Positions 23,836 to 32,280 are shown, numbered from the stretch's first letter. The stretch: DNA of 64,000 bases from an uncultured Eubacteriales bacterium (GCA_902491475.1 CABUHY010000002.1:62001-126000), one strand, 5' to 3'. Program-made: numbers and translations. The notes: a model not told the origin generated them from the letters alone.

Positions 23836-24357
23836 ATGAGAGACGTTATTATTGCAAGTGCCAATAATCGCGCCGCAGAGCATATTAAAACAATATTGCA
23901 AAGCGGCGGGGTTTTCGTACGCTCTCTTTTCGGCTCGGGAAATGAGGTGCTCGCCTATGCGAGCCTTTATCCCGGGGCGCTGATAGTGTGCGGCAGGCTC
24001 AGCGATATGACGGCGGTCTCTCTCGCAAATATGCTTCCGCAGGGCTGCGATATGATACATCTGCTGCCCTCGGGAGAACCGCAGACGGTCTTTGTCAGCA
24101 ATATGGTTACGCTGTATATGCCGCTTGACAGGGTTGAATTTTTGAAAACCGTCAGAGTGATGTCGGCAACGGAGAACGAGACCTTTACAAGGCGTGAAAA
24201 AAGCAGCGAGACCGAGGAAATACTTGACAGGGCAAAACGCATAATAATGAACAGGCACCATGTTTCCGAACGGGAAGCGCACAAGATTCTTCAGCGCAGA
24301 AGTATGGAAAGCGGAATGAAGATACTTGAGGTTGCACGAATGATTGGAGATGAGTAG
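23836..24357 (+). CDS. ANTAR-domain protein with a degenerate receiver domain
   Basis: C-terminal residues from about 120 to 170 form an ANTAR domain (RAKRIIMNRHHVSEREAHKI, then RRSMESGMKILEVARMI), an RNA-binding antiterminator module. The N-terminal 110 residues look like a receiver fold, but where a phospho-acceptor aspartate is expected the sequence reads ALIVCGRLSD, and no conserved lysine motif is clear, so phosphorylation is doubtful. It lies between glyA and dapF and overlaps dapF by a few bases. No partner histidine kinase is nearby. Target RNAs are unknown. Confidence 0.82.
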   Translation: MRDVIIASANNRAAEHIKTILQSGGVFVRSLFGSGNEVLAYASLYPGALIVCGRLSDMTAVSLANMLPQGCDMIHLLPSGEPQTVFVSNMVTLYMPLDRVEFLKTVRVMSATENETFTRREKSSETEEILDRAKRIIMNRHHVSEREAHKILQRRSMESGMKILEVARMIGDE

Positions 24358-25195
24358 ATTGAAATTTACTAAAATGCACGGAGCAGGAAACGATTATATT
24401 TACATAAACTGCTTCGAAGAGACGGTCAAGGACCCGGAAAAGTTTTCAATTAAAGTAAGCGACAGGCACTTCGGTATAGGCTCGGACGGTCTTATACTTA
24501 TATCTCCGAGCGACAAGGCGGATTTCAGAATGAACATTTACAACGCCGACGGCTCCGAGGGTATGATGTGCGGAAACGGCATAAGGTGCGTTGCAAAGTA
24601 TGTTTATGACAACGGTATGACGGATAAGGAGGAAATATCGGTCGAAACCAGAAGCGGAATTAAGTATATCAAGGTGTTTACCGAAAACGGCAAGGTTACC
24701 TCCGCAAGGGTAAATATGGGTGCGCCGATACTCGAAGCCGAAAAAATACCGACAAAATTCGACGGCGACAGCGTTGTCAGACGAAAATTAACTATCGATG
24801 GCAAGGACTACGAGGTTACCTGCGTTTCAATGGGTAATCCGCACTGCATAGTCTATGTCGACGATGTAAAAAATCTTGACCTTGAAAAGATAGGTCCGAA
24901 ATTTGAAAACAATGAAATGTTCCCCGAGCGTGTGAACACGGAATTTGTACACATTGTAAGCGATACCGAGCTTGATATGAGAGTGTGGGAAAGAGGCTCG
25001 GGCGAGACTCTTGCCTGCGGTACAGGTTCGTGTGCGGTTACGGTGGCGTCTGTGCTTTGCGGACACTGCAAGCGGAACACGGATATAAAAATAAACCTTC
25101 TCGGCGGCACACTTACCGACAACTGGACGGACGGCGGAGATGTCTATATGACGGGCCCTGCCGCAACGGTGTGCACGGGAGAAATCGAAGAATAA
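24350..25195 (+). CDS. dapF: Diaminopimelate epimerase
   Basis: Interconverts LL- and meso-diaminopimelate. Both catalytic cysteines are present: MMCGNGIRC near residue 73 and ACGTGSCA near 222. The start is uncertain. ATG 24350 gives the MxxxxFTKMHG start seen in Bacillus, but GGAG touches it; TTG 24359 is 9 bases after the same GGAG and gives MKFTKMHG. Length is 278-281 aa. Forms a lysine/meso-DAP pair with dapL. Confidence 0.93.
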   Translation: MSRLKFTKMHGAGNDYIYINCFEETVKDPEKFSIKVSDRHFGIGSDGLILISPSDKADFRMNIYNADGSEGMMCGNGIRCVAKYVYDNGMTDKEEISVETRSGIKYIKVFTENGKVTSARVNMGAPILEAEKIPTKFDGDSVVRRKLTIDGKDYEVTCVSMGNPHCIVYVDDVKNLDLEKIGPKFENNEMFPERVNTEFVHIVSDTELDMRVWERGSGETLACGTGSCAVTVASVLCGHCKRNTDIKINLLGGTLTDNWTDGGDVYMTGPAATVCTGEIEE

Positions 25196-25206
25196 ACGAA
25201 AGGAAT

Positions 25207-25327
25207 ATAGTGTGAAAAATCACACTATCAAATTATATTGCCCTCAAAATTTGCCTTTGGCACAATTTTGAGATGGCAGAAATCACCATCACGCCTGTTC
25301 AGGCAACGCAGGTTAACTCGGTGATTT
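25207..25327. repeat. Three consecutive hairpins between dapF and dapL
   Basis: The first is a perfect nine-pair stem (ATAGTGTGA at 25207-25215 with TCACACTAT at 25220-25228). The second pairs CTCAAAATTTGCC (25243-25255) with 25259-25272 with one bulged C. The third pairs AATCACC (25281-25287) with GGTGATT (25320-25326) and encloses GCCTG/CAGGC (25293-25304). No T-run follows, so these are not simple terminators. It could be a dispersed repeat or a regulatory leader. Confidence 0.5.
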
Positions 25328-25369
25328 TTAATAAAAATATTTGTTGCCCGAAAGGCTATGGTGATTATT

Positions 25370-26593
25370 ATGAAATTCAACGAAAACTTTTTGAAAATCG
25401 AAAGCAGCTACCTTTTCTCCAACATTGCGAAAAAGGTCAGAGAGTACACTGCCGCTAATCCCGAAAAGGCAAAGAACATCATAAGACTCGGTATCGGCGA
25501 TGTTACACGCCCGCTCGCTCCCGCTTGCATCGACGCTATGCACAAGGCGGTTGACGAGATGTCTCATGCAGAGACCTTCAGAGGATATCCGCCCGAGTAC
25601 GGCTATGACTTTTTGCTTGACGCAATCAACGAGAACGACTATAAGGCTCACGGCGTTGAGCTTGATAATTCGGAAATCTTTGTTTCCGACGGCGCAAAGA
25701 GCGACACGGGAAATATCGGCGACATTTTTTCACTTGACAACAAGGTTGCAATCTGCGACCCCGTTTATCCCGTATATGTTGACACAAATGTAATGTCGGG
25801 CCGTTCGGGCGAAAAGAACGCAGAGGGCAAGTGGTCGAACATTTACTATATGCCCTGCCTTGCGGAGAATAATTTCCTCCCGCTGATTCCGACGGAAAAG
25901 GTTGATATAATTTATCTCTGCTTCCCGAACAATCCCACCGGTATGGCAATCACAAAAGACGAGCTCAAAAAGTGGGTGGATTACGCAAACGAAAACGGTG
26001 CGGTAATTCTTTATGACGCAGCTTACGAGGCATTTATCACAGAGGAAAATGTACCGCATACGATTTACGAGATTGAGGGCGCAAAGACCTGTGCTATCGA
26101 GTTCAAATCATTCTCAAAGACCGCAGGCTTTACGGGCGTTCGTTGCGGATACACCGTTGTTCCGCACGACCTCAAGGTAAACGGCACGGAGCTCAATTCA
26201 ATGTGGGCTCGCAGACAGGCTACAAAGTTCAACGGCGTTTCATATATAACCCAGAGAGCTGCCGAGGCTGTTTATTCCGAGCAGGGAAAGAAAGAAATCA
26301 GAGAAATTATTGCTTATTATCAGAAAAATGCTAAAATAATATATGACGGCTTGAAGTCTTGCGGTTTTGAGGTTTACGGCGCAGTAAACTCGCCTTATGT
26401 ATGGCTCAAAACTCCCGACAATATGGGAAGCTGGGAGTTCTTCGACCTTCTTCTCAATGAATTGCAGGTTGTAGGTACTCCTGGCGAGGGCTTCGGTCCC
26501 GCAGGCGAGGGCTATTTCCGCCTTACCGCATTCGGAACCACCGAAAACACCGAAAAAGCAGTTGAAAGAATCAGAAAGCATTTTGCCGAATAA
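25370..26593 (+). CDS. dapL: LL-diaminopimelate aminotransferase
   Basis: Converts tetrahydrodipicolinate directly to LL-DAP, bypassing the acylated routes. It opens [16 protein letters not shown] and carries the DapL pattern [13 protein letters not shown] near residue 40 and the PLP-lysine motif [15 protein letters not shown] near 247. The second in-frame ATG (25370) matches the family start; the first (25358) adds four residues. Length is 407 aa. With dapF upstream it makes meso-DAP for lysine and peptidoglycan. Confidence 0.95.
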   Translation: MKFNENFLKIESSYLFSNIAKKVREYTAANPEKAKNIIRLGIGDVTRPLAPACIDAMHKAVDEMSHAETFRGYPPEYGYDFLLDAINENDYKAHGVELDNSEIFVSDGAKSDTGNIGDIFSLDNKVAICDPVYPVYVDTNVMSGRSGEKNAEGKWSNIYYMPCLAENNFLPLIPTEKVDIIYLCFPNNPTGMAITKDELKKWVDYANENGAVILYDAAYEAFITEENVPHTIYEIEGAKTCAIEFKSFSKTAGFTGVRCGYTVVPHDLKVNGTELNSMWARRQATKFNGVSYITQRAAEAVYSEQGKKEIREIIAYYQKNAKIIYDGLKSCGFEVYGAVNSPYVWLKTPDNMGSWEFFDLLLNELQVVGTPGEGFGPAGEGYFRLTAFGTTENTEKAVERIRKHFAE

Positions 26594-26608
26594 TAAAGGG
26601 GAATTATA

Positions 26609-28039
26609 ATGAAAGACGTTTACGAGAGTCCGCTCAATTCAAGATATTCAAGCAAGGAAATGAAGTATATCTTCTCTCCCGATTTCAAGTTCAGAACATG
26701 GAGAAAGCTTTGGATTGCCCTTGCGGAGAGTGAAAAAGAGCTCGGCTTGGATATTACCGACGAGCAGATAGCGGAGCTTAAAGCACACGCCGAGGATATA
26801 AATTACGAGGTTGCCCAAGCGCGTGAAAAAGAAGTCCGCCACGATGTTATGAGCCATGTTTACGCTTACGGCGTACAGTGCCCGAAAGCAAAGGGTATTA
26901 TCCACTGGGGTGCTACCTCCTGCTATGTCGGCGACAACACGGATGTCATTATAATGACCGAGGCTCTGAAGCTTATCAGAAAAAAGCTTGTAAACCTTAT
27001 AAACGAGCTTTCCAAATTTGCATTGGAATATAAGGATATGCCCTGCCTTGCGTTTACGCACTTCCAGGCGGCTCAGCCGACAACCGTCGGTAAAAGAGCG
27101 TCGCTTTGGCTCAACGACCTTGTGCTTGACTTTGCGGCACTGGAGTTTCAGATTTCGCAGATGAAGCTTCTCGGCTCAAAAGGCACAACGGGCACACAGG
27201 CTTCGTTTGTTGAAATTTTCGACGGCGACTCGGAAAAAATCAAGGCGCTTGACAGAAAAATTGCCGAAAAGATGGGCTTTGAGCAGTGCTATATGGTATC
27301 GGGTCAGACCTATTCGAGAAAGCTTGACTACAATGTCCTCAGCGTGCTTTCGGAAATTGCACAGTCGGCATACAAGTTCTCGGGCGACCTCAGACTTTTA
27401 CAGCACAAAAAAGAGCTTGAAGAGCCCTTTGAAAAGAATCAGATAGGTTCTTCCGCTATGGCGTACAAGAGAAATCCGATGAGAAGCGAGAGAATTTCTT
27501 CTCTTTCAAGATATGTTATCTGCGACGCACTCAACCCTGCGATTACGGCGGCTACACAGTGGTTTGAGAGAACGCTTGACGACTCCGCAAACAAGAGAAT
27601 AAGCGTTCCCGAGGCATTCCTTGCAACGGACGCGGTGCTTGAGCTTTATATCAATGTCGTTGACGGACTTGTTGTATACCCCAAGATGATTGAAAAACAT
27701 CTCAACGAGGAGCTTCCGTTTATGGCAACGGAGAATATTATGATGGCGGCTGTCAAGAAAGGCGGCGACCGTCAGGAGCTTCACGAGAGAATCCGCGAGC
27801 TTTCAATGGAAGCGGGCAAGGTTGTCAAGGTTGACGGCGGCGAAAACGATTTGGTTGACCGCATTGCGGCTGACAGTATGTTCTCGCTTACAAAGGAAGA
27901 AATCCTTGCGGAGATGAAGCCCGAAAAGTTTGTCGGCAGAGCGCCCGAGCAGGTTGTCGAGTTTATCGACGCCGAGGTAAAGCCGATACTTGAAAAGTAC
28001 AAAGACGAATTGGGCATAAATGTTGAGATAAATGTTTGA
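26609..28039 (+). CDS. purB: Adenylosuccinate lyase
   Basis: Acts twice in purine synthesis (SAICAR cleavage and AMP formation). The fumarase/aspartase-superfamily signature GSSAMAYKRNPMRSERI is near residues 278-294 and HWGATSCYVGDN near 98. Length is 476 aa, matching the clostridial and eukaryote-like PurB branch. GGGG precedes the ATG. Confidence 0.95.
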   Translation: MKDVYESPLNSRYSSKEMKYIFSPDFKFRTWRKLWIALAESEKELGLDITDEQIAELKAHAEDINYEVAQAREKEVRHDVMSHVYAYGVQCPKAKGIIHWGATSCYVGDNTDVIIMTEALKLIRKKLVNLINELSKFALEYKDMPCLAFTHFQAAQPTTVGKRASLWLNDLVLDFAALEFQISQMKLLGSKGTTGTQASFVEIFDGDSEKIKALDRKIAEKMGFEQCYMVSGQTYSRKLDYNVLSVLSEIAQSAYKFSGDLRLLQHKKELEEPFEKNQIGSSAMAYKRNPMRSERISSLSRYVICDALNPAITAATQWFERTLDDSANKRISVPEAFLATDAVLELYINVVDGLVVYPKMIEKHLNEELPFMATENIMMAAVKKGGDRQELHERIRELSMEAGKVVKVDGGENDLVDRIAADSMFSLTKEEILAEMKPEKFVGRAPEQVVEFIDAEVKPILEKYKDELGINVEINV

Positions 28040-28073
28040 TGAGGGTCAAATATCTTAAAAAGAGGCTGATTAA

Positions 28074-29036
28074 GTGAATTATATTGGTGAAACCTGCCCT
28101 GTGTGCGGTAAAAAGTTTACGCAGGACGACGATGTTGTAGTTTGTCCCGTTTGCGGAACCCCGCACCACAGAGAATGTTACAATCTTCATAACGCCTGTG
28201 CAAACGAAAGCTTGCACTCTGCCGATTTTGAGTGGAAGCCCAAAGCGCAGCCGCAGGAAGCGAAAGCGTTTGATGAGCACGGAAAGAACGGTGCAAAGAC
28301 TGTCGTCTGCCCGAATTGCGGCAGGGAAAATCCGGCAGAGGAGCCGAACTGCCTTTACTGTTCGGCAAGGCTTTACAATGTTCAGACACCGTTTCCTCCC
28401 GCACCGAATATGCCTTACGGAACAAGGGTTGTGGAAATTTCTCCCGACGACACGATAGGCACGCACAAGGTTTCGGATGTTGCCGCATATGTGCAGGTAA
28501 GCGCAAACAGATATATTCCCAAATTCTATGTTTCGGAAAAGACGGGCAGAAAGCACACCTTTAACTGGGCGGCATTTTTCTTCTCGCCCTATTGGTTCTT
28601 TTTCAGAAAAATGAACATTATAGGCTTTGCGCTGCTGCTTGTATCGCTGTTTACAACGGGTATTTGCACAACGCCGAGGCTTATCGAAAAGACTCAGACC
28701 TATCAGACCGCTATGGAGCAGTATCAGAACGGCGAGTTGTCCGTTGAGGAAATGAGTGAGGTCAGCAGCGACTTTATGAAAACGCCCGAGGTTATAGCTC
28801 TTGTAGGTGTGGAATTTGCCATAAGGCTGTTCGGCGGAATTTTCGGAAACAGTCTTTATAAAAAGAAAATCGAAAAAGACCTTACGGATTTCAATGCAGA
28901 GGCAAAGACGGACGAGGAGTACCGACTGCGGATTATGAAACGCGGCGGAATTTCAACGGTAATGGCGGTTATTGCCGTGTTCGGATATTACTGTGCGGAG
29001 CAATTATTGCTTTCGTTTATCACAAGGGGGAACTGA
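28074..29036 (+). CDS. Zinc-ribbon/RING-like membrane protein with DUF2628
   Basis: Starts at GTG 28074 with AGAGG upstream. The N-terminus has a RING-like double zinc motif (CPVCGKKF, then CPVCGTPHHRECYNLHNAC, residues 9-42) and a second zinc ribbon (CPNCGRENP, then CLYC, about 82-102). A DUF2628 region (KFYVSEKTGRKHTFNWAAFF) starts near 151 and is followed by hydrophobic segments near 185, 245 and 300. Length is 320 aa. galU starts two bases later. The function of such proteins is unknown; the domain order suggests a cytoplasmic zinc head on a membrane anchor. Confidence 0.82.
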   Translation: MNYIGETCPVCGKKFTQDDDVVVCPVCGTPHHRECYNLHNACANESLHSADFEWKPKAQPQEAKAFDEHGKNGAKTVVCPNCGRENPAEEPNCLYCSARLYNVQTPFPPAPNMPYGTRVVEISPDDTIGTHKVSDVAAYVQVSANRYIPKFYVSEKTGRKHTFNWAAFFFSPYWFFFRKMNIIGFALLLVSLFTTGICTTPRLIEKTQTYQTAMEQYQNGELSVEEMSEVSSDFMKTPEVIALVGVEFAIRLFGGIFGNSLYKKKIEKDLTDFNAEAKTDEEYRLRIMKRGGISTVMAVIAVFGYYCAEQLLLSFITRGN

Positions 29037-29038
29037 AA

Positions 29039-29920
29039 ATGAAAATCACAAAGGCGATTATACCTGCGGCGGGCCTCGGAACAAGGGTTTTACCCGCTTC
29101 AAAATCAGTGCCGAAGGAAATGCTCAACATTGTTGACAAGCCCGCAATTCAGTATATTGTCGAAGAGGCTGCGGCGGCGGGAATTACGGACATTCTCGTT
29201 ATCACAAACAGAGGAAAGAGCATAATCGAGGACCATTTCGACCATTCGTTCGAGCTTGAGGCTTCGCTTAAAGACAATCCCTCAAAGAAGAGGATTTATG
29301 ACGATGTTCTTCATGCGTCAAACCTTGCGAATATGTATTATATCAGGCAGAAAGAGACAAAGGGTCTTGCTCACGCAATTTCCTGTGCGAGAAGCTTTAT
29401 CGGAAACGAGCCCTTTGCAATCCTTTACGGCGACGATGTTATCGTATCGCCCGAGGGAAAGCCCGTTATCGGTCAGCTCATAGACGCATATGACAAATAC
29501 GGTGCAGGATGCGTCGGAGTCAAGGAGGTTCCGAGAAAGGATGTTCCCAAGTATTGCTCGCTTGATGTTACTCCGATTGACGGCAATGTTATGGCGGTTC
29601 ACAACATAATCGAAAAGCCCACCCCCGAGGAAATTGTATCGTGCTATTCGATACTCGGCAGGGTTGTTATGCCGCCCGAAATTTTTGATTTGATTGAGCA
29701 GACTCCGCCCGACAAAAAGAGCGGTGAGGTTTACTTTACCGATTCGATGCTTATGCTTGCAAAGCAAGGTAAGCTCAATGCGGTTGATTTTGACGGTGTG
29801 CGCTATGATATGGGCAACAAGCTCGGAATTATGAAAGCCAACTGCGAGGTTGCGCTCAACCACGACGAGATAGGCGAGGATTTCAAGGCTTATCTTAAAG
29901 AGCTTGTAAAGACCTTTTAA
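29039..29920 (+). CDS. galU: UTP-glucose-1-phosphate uridylyltransferase
   Basis: Makes UDP-glucose for glycolipids and exopolysaccharide. The nucleotidyltransferase signature AAGLGTRVLPASKSVPKEML is near residues 10-29, and GALU-type VITNRGKSIIEDHFD near 58. Length is 293 aa. Followed by a terminator. Confidence 0.95.
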   Translation: MKITKAIIPAAGLGTRVLPASKSVPKEMLNIVDKPAIQYIVEEAAAAGITDILVITNRGKSIIEDHFDHSFELEASLKDNPSKKRIYDDVLHASNLANMYYIRQKETKGLAHAISCARSFIGNEPFAILYGDDVIVSPEGKPVIGQLIDAYDKYGAGCVGVKEVPRKDVPKYCSLDVTPIDGNVMAVHNIIEKPTPEEIVSCYSILGRVVMPPEIFDLIEQTPPDKKSGEVYFTDSMLMLAKQGKLNAVDFDGVRYDMGNKLGIMKANCEVALNHDEIGEDFKAYLKELVKTF

Positions 29921-29944
29921 GTTGCGGATTTAAGAATAGGTTCC

Positions 29945-29977
29945 AAAAGGACACGGATACAATCTGTGTCCTTTTTT
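29945..29977 (+). terminator. Terminator after galU
   Basis: AAAAGGACAC and GTGTCCTTTT form a ten-pair stem with an 11-base loop, ending in a T-run. Confidence 0.88.
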
Positions 29978-30006
29978 GTCGCAAGTTGCTATATTATAAC
30001 ATTATC

Positions 30007-30094
30007 AAAGTACAAATAATGGTACTTTTCGTAACAATTTTGTTTGCGTTCGTAACAAAATTTCTCTATAATCAAAATTACAAAATGTTACGAA
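30007..30094 (+). promoter_or_regulatory. Promoter with repeated operator-like sites for the 84 aa gene
   Basis: TTGCGT (30044-30049), a 17-base spacer and TATAAT (30067-30072). TTCGTAACA occurs at 30028-30036 and 30049-30057, and its inverse TGTTACGAA at 30086-30094, so copies flank and overlap the promoter. An additional dyad AAAGTAC/GTACTTT lies at 30007-30028. This looks like a repressor or activator operator array. Confidence 0.6.
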
Positions 30095-30107
30095 AGGAAA
30101 CAAAATT

Positions 30108-30362
30108 ATGACTTTGAACGAACTTGCAAAGACTTACAGAGAAGACGAAAAAAGGCTCGAAAAACAGATTGCGGCGCTGCGTGAACGCTCTAAAGGTTAC
30201 AAGGGCGCGCAAAAGCATACGGCGAACAGAAATCTGCTTTGCCTTTACGAAATGAAAAGAGAAGCGGCAAACACCGCAAAAACTCTCGAAAACTATTACA
30301 GCGAAAAGTCGGCAACGAGACTTTATCACAAAAAAAGCGACATTTTACACTCACAATCTTAA
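30108..30362 (+). CDS. Small charged helical protein of unknown function
   Basis: 84 aa with an AAAGGAAA ribosome site. Lys, Arg and Glu are abundant and the first 75 residues are predicted by eye to be helical, with heptad-like spacing in residues 12-30, so a coiled coil is likely. There is no cysteine pair, signal or membrane segment. It lies alone between the galU terminator and the promoter of the next operon. I do not recognise the family. Confidence 0.7.
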   Translation: MTLNELAKTYREDEKRLEKQIAALRERSKGYKGAQKHTANRNLLCLYEMKREAANTAKTLENYYSEKSATRLYHKKSDILHSQS

Positions 30363-30370
30363 ATTTTCTA

Positions 30371-30399
30371 TTGATAAATCGATAACAAAAATGTATAAT
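30371..30399 (+). promoter_or_regulatory. Consensus promoter of the NifU-like/GGGtGRT operon
   Basis: TTGATA (30371-30376), a 17-base spacer and a perfect TATAAT (30394-30399). The predicted transcript start is near 30406, giving a leader of about 115 bases. Confidence 0.8.
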
Positions 30400-30406
30400 A
30401 CTATCG

Positions 30407-30520
30407 TACATCGCCATAAAGCTGACGAATGCGATATGTATTTTATAAACCGTTTTCGGACAATCTTGCTTATTGTGTTACGGTTCTTTATGGTAAAACA
30501 GGAAAGGAGTTCATGTTACA
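30407..30520 (+). promoter_or_regulatory. Structured 5' leader, possible unclassified cis-regulatory RNA
   Basis: CCATAAAG (30414-30421) pairs perfectly with CTTTATGG (30486-30493). Nested inside, AACCGT (30448-30453) pairs with ACGGTT (30480-30485) and ACAAT (30460-30464) with ATTGT (30472-30476). A competing stem joins TACATCGC (30407-30414) with GCGATATGTA (30431-30440) and traps the first arm of the outer stem. Mutually exclusive stems right before the ribosome site (AAAGGAG, 30503-30509) suggest switching. It matches no riboswitch consensus I know. Confidence 0.5.
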
Positions 30521-31216
30521 ATGATTAACTATTCACATGAAGTTGAAACAATGTGCTGTGTTGCTAAAGGACCGCACCACGATCCCGCTCCCATTCCCGA
30601 AGAAGGAAAATGGGTTGCCGCAAAACAGATCACAGACATTTCGGGTTACACACACGGTGTCGGCTGGTGTGCTCCCCAGCAGGGCTGCTGCAAGCTCTCA
30701 CTTAACATTAAAAACGGTGTTATCGAAGAGGCTCTTGTTGAGACCGTAGGTTGTTCGGGTATGACCCATTCGGCAGCTATGGCAGCTGAAATTCTTCCGG
30801 GCAAAACAATTCTTGAGGCTCTTAATACAGACCTTGTTTGCGACGCTATCAACACCGCAATGAGAGAGTTGTTCCTTCAGATCGTTTACGGTCGTACACA
30901 GTCTGCTTTCTCGGATGATGGACTTGTTATCGGCGCAGGTATGGAGGACCTCGGTAAGGGCTTCCGTTCAATGGTCGGCACAATGTACGGCACAAAGTCA
31001 AAGGGCGTTCGTTACCTTGAAATGACAGAGGGCTACTGCACGAGAATGGCTCTTGACGAAAACGACGAGGTTATCGGTTATGAGTTCGTTTCACTCGGCA
31101 AGATGACAGACTTCATCAAGCAGGGTATGGAACCCAACGAAGCATACAAGAAATCAATCGGAACTTACGGCAGATTTGACGAAGCCGCTAAGTATATCGA
31201 TCCGAGAAAAGAATAA
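30521..31216 (+). CDS. NifU-like iron-sulfur scaffold protein, partner of GGGtGRT
   Basis: 231 aa. The stretch GWCAPQQGCCKLSLNIKNGVI (two Cys sites near residues 49-57) followed by ETVGCSGMTHSAAMAAEILPG (Cys near 85) and KTILEAL corresponds to the NifU/IscU N-terminal fold with its three cluster-binding cysteines. A CC pair at 12-13 and later Cys (LVCDAIN, GYCTRM) are additional. The C-terminal 100 residues do not resemble IscU. It precedes the GGGtGRT gene by 18 bases, an arrangement that recurs in anaerobes. Function unproven; a role in assembling a cluster on its partner is an inference. Confidence 0.85.
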   Translation: MINYSHEVETMCCVAKGPHHDPAPIPEEGKWVAAKQITDISGYTHGVGWCAPQQGCCKLSLNIKNGVIEEALVETVGCSGMTHSAAMAAEILPGKTILEALNTDLVCDAINTAMRELFLQIVYGRTQSAFSDDGLVIGAGMEDLGKGFRSMVGTMYGTKSKGVRYLEMTEGYCTRMALDENDEVIGYEFVSLGKMTDFIKQGMEPNEAYKKSIGTYGRFDEAAKYIDPRKE

Positions 31217-31234
31217 GAGAAGGAGGATTTAACA

Positions 31235-32236
31235 ATGGCACAGTTTGAAGGTTACGAAAGACGTGAGGCTAAAATCCTCGCAACTCTTAAAGAATACGGC
31301 ATTTCGTCAATCGACGAATGTAAAGAAATTTGTGCGGAAAAAGGCATTGATCCCTATACAATCGTACAGGAAACACAGCCTATCTGCTTTGAGAACGCTA
31401 AGTGGGCTTACACAGTAGGTGCGGCAATCGCAATCAAGTCGGGCTGCACAAAGGCTGCAGACGCTGCGGCTGCTATCGGCGTAGGACTTCAGAGCTTCTG
31501 TATCCCCGGTTCCGTTGCGGAAAACCGTAAGGTAGGTCTCGGCCACGGAAACCTCGGTAAGATGCTTCTTTCCGAAGAGACAGAGTGCTTCTGCTTCCTT
31601 GCAGGACACGAGAGCTTTGCTGCCGCTGAGGGCGCAATCAAAATCGCTCTTAACGCAAACAAGGTTCGTCAGAAGAACCTCAGAGTTATTCTGAACGGTC
31701 TCGGTAAGGACGCAGCTTATATCATTTCAAGAATCAACGGCTTCACATATTGCGAAACAGAGTTTGACCCCTACACCGAAACCGTTAAGGTTACGGAGCA
31801 GAGAGCTTTCTCAAACGGTCCGAGAGCTGATGTTAAGTGCTACGGCGCTGACAATGTTCCCGAGGGCGTTGCTATAATGAAGCTTGAAAATGTCGGCGTT
31901 TCAATCACAGGTAACTCAACCAACCCGACAAGATTCCAGCACCCTGTTGCAGGCACATACAAGAAATGGTGCGTTGAAAACGGCGTTAAGTACTTCTCTG
32001 TTGCATCGGGCGGCGGCACAGGCCGTACACTTCACCCCGACAACATGGCAGCAGGCCCCTCTTCATACGGTATGACCGATACAATGGGTCGTATGCACTC
32101 GGACGCTCAGTTCGCAGGCTCCTCCTCTGTTCCGGCTCATGTTGAGATGATGGGACTTATCGGTATGGGCAACAACCCGATGGTTGGCGCTACCGTTGCA
32201 GTTGCAGTTGCTGTTGAAGAAGCAATGAAGGCATAA
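31235..32236 (+). CDS. GGGtGRT-family protein
   Basis: 333 aa protein with the name-giving motif GGGTGRT near residues 263-269. Other conserved-looking stretches are the glycine-rich GLGHGNLGKMLLSEETECFCFLAGHESFAAAEGA near 110-140 and GMTDTMGRMHSDAQFAGSSSVPAH near 280. Cysteines at about 18, 26, 46 and 131-133 could hold a cluster. The family is widespread in anaerobes and has no established activity to my knowledge. It is the last gene of the operon and is followed by a terminator. Confidence 0.88.
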   Translation: MAQFEGYERREAKILATLKEYGISSIDECKEICAEKGIDPYTIVQETQPICFENAKWAYTVGAAIAIKSGCTKAADAAAAIGVGLQSFCIPGSVAENRKVGLGHGNLGKMLLSEETECFCFLAGHESFAAAEGAIKIALNANKVRQKNLRVILNGLGKDAAYIISRINGFTYCETEFDPYTETVKVTEQRAFSNGPRADVKCYGADNVPEGVAIMKLENVGVSITGNSTNPTRFQHPVAGTYKKWCVENGVKYFSVASGGGTGRTLHPDNMAAGPSSYGMTDTMGRMHSDAQFAGSSSVPAHVEMMGLIGMGNNPMVGATVAVAVAVEEAMKA

Positions 32237-32252
32237 TAACCTAAAACAGATT

Positions 32253-32280
32253 AAGACACCCTCTTGAGGGTGTCTTTTTT
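32253..32280 (+). terminator. Terminator after the GGGtGRT gene
   Basis: AAGACACCCTC and GAGGGTGTCTT form an eleven-pair stem with a two-base loop and a T-run. Confidence 0.92.

Noticed and set aside
23266..24282. A 338-codon frame antisense to glyA and the ANTAR gene
   Set aside because: It lies opposite glyA and an ANTAR gene with clear motifs, has no ribosome site or recognised domain, and its composition (many Cys, His, Arg) is that of a codon-shadow.
25207..25327. Dual-hexaloop target of the nearby ANTAR protein
   Set aside because: The loops are four, three and two to six bases and lack the A at loop position 1 and G at position 4 expected of ANTAR targets.
25273..25458. A 61-codon frame starting in the dapF-dapL gap
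   Set aside because: It overlaps the third hairpin and the start of dapL in another frame, with no ribosome site; the hairpins explain this stretch better.
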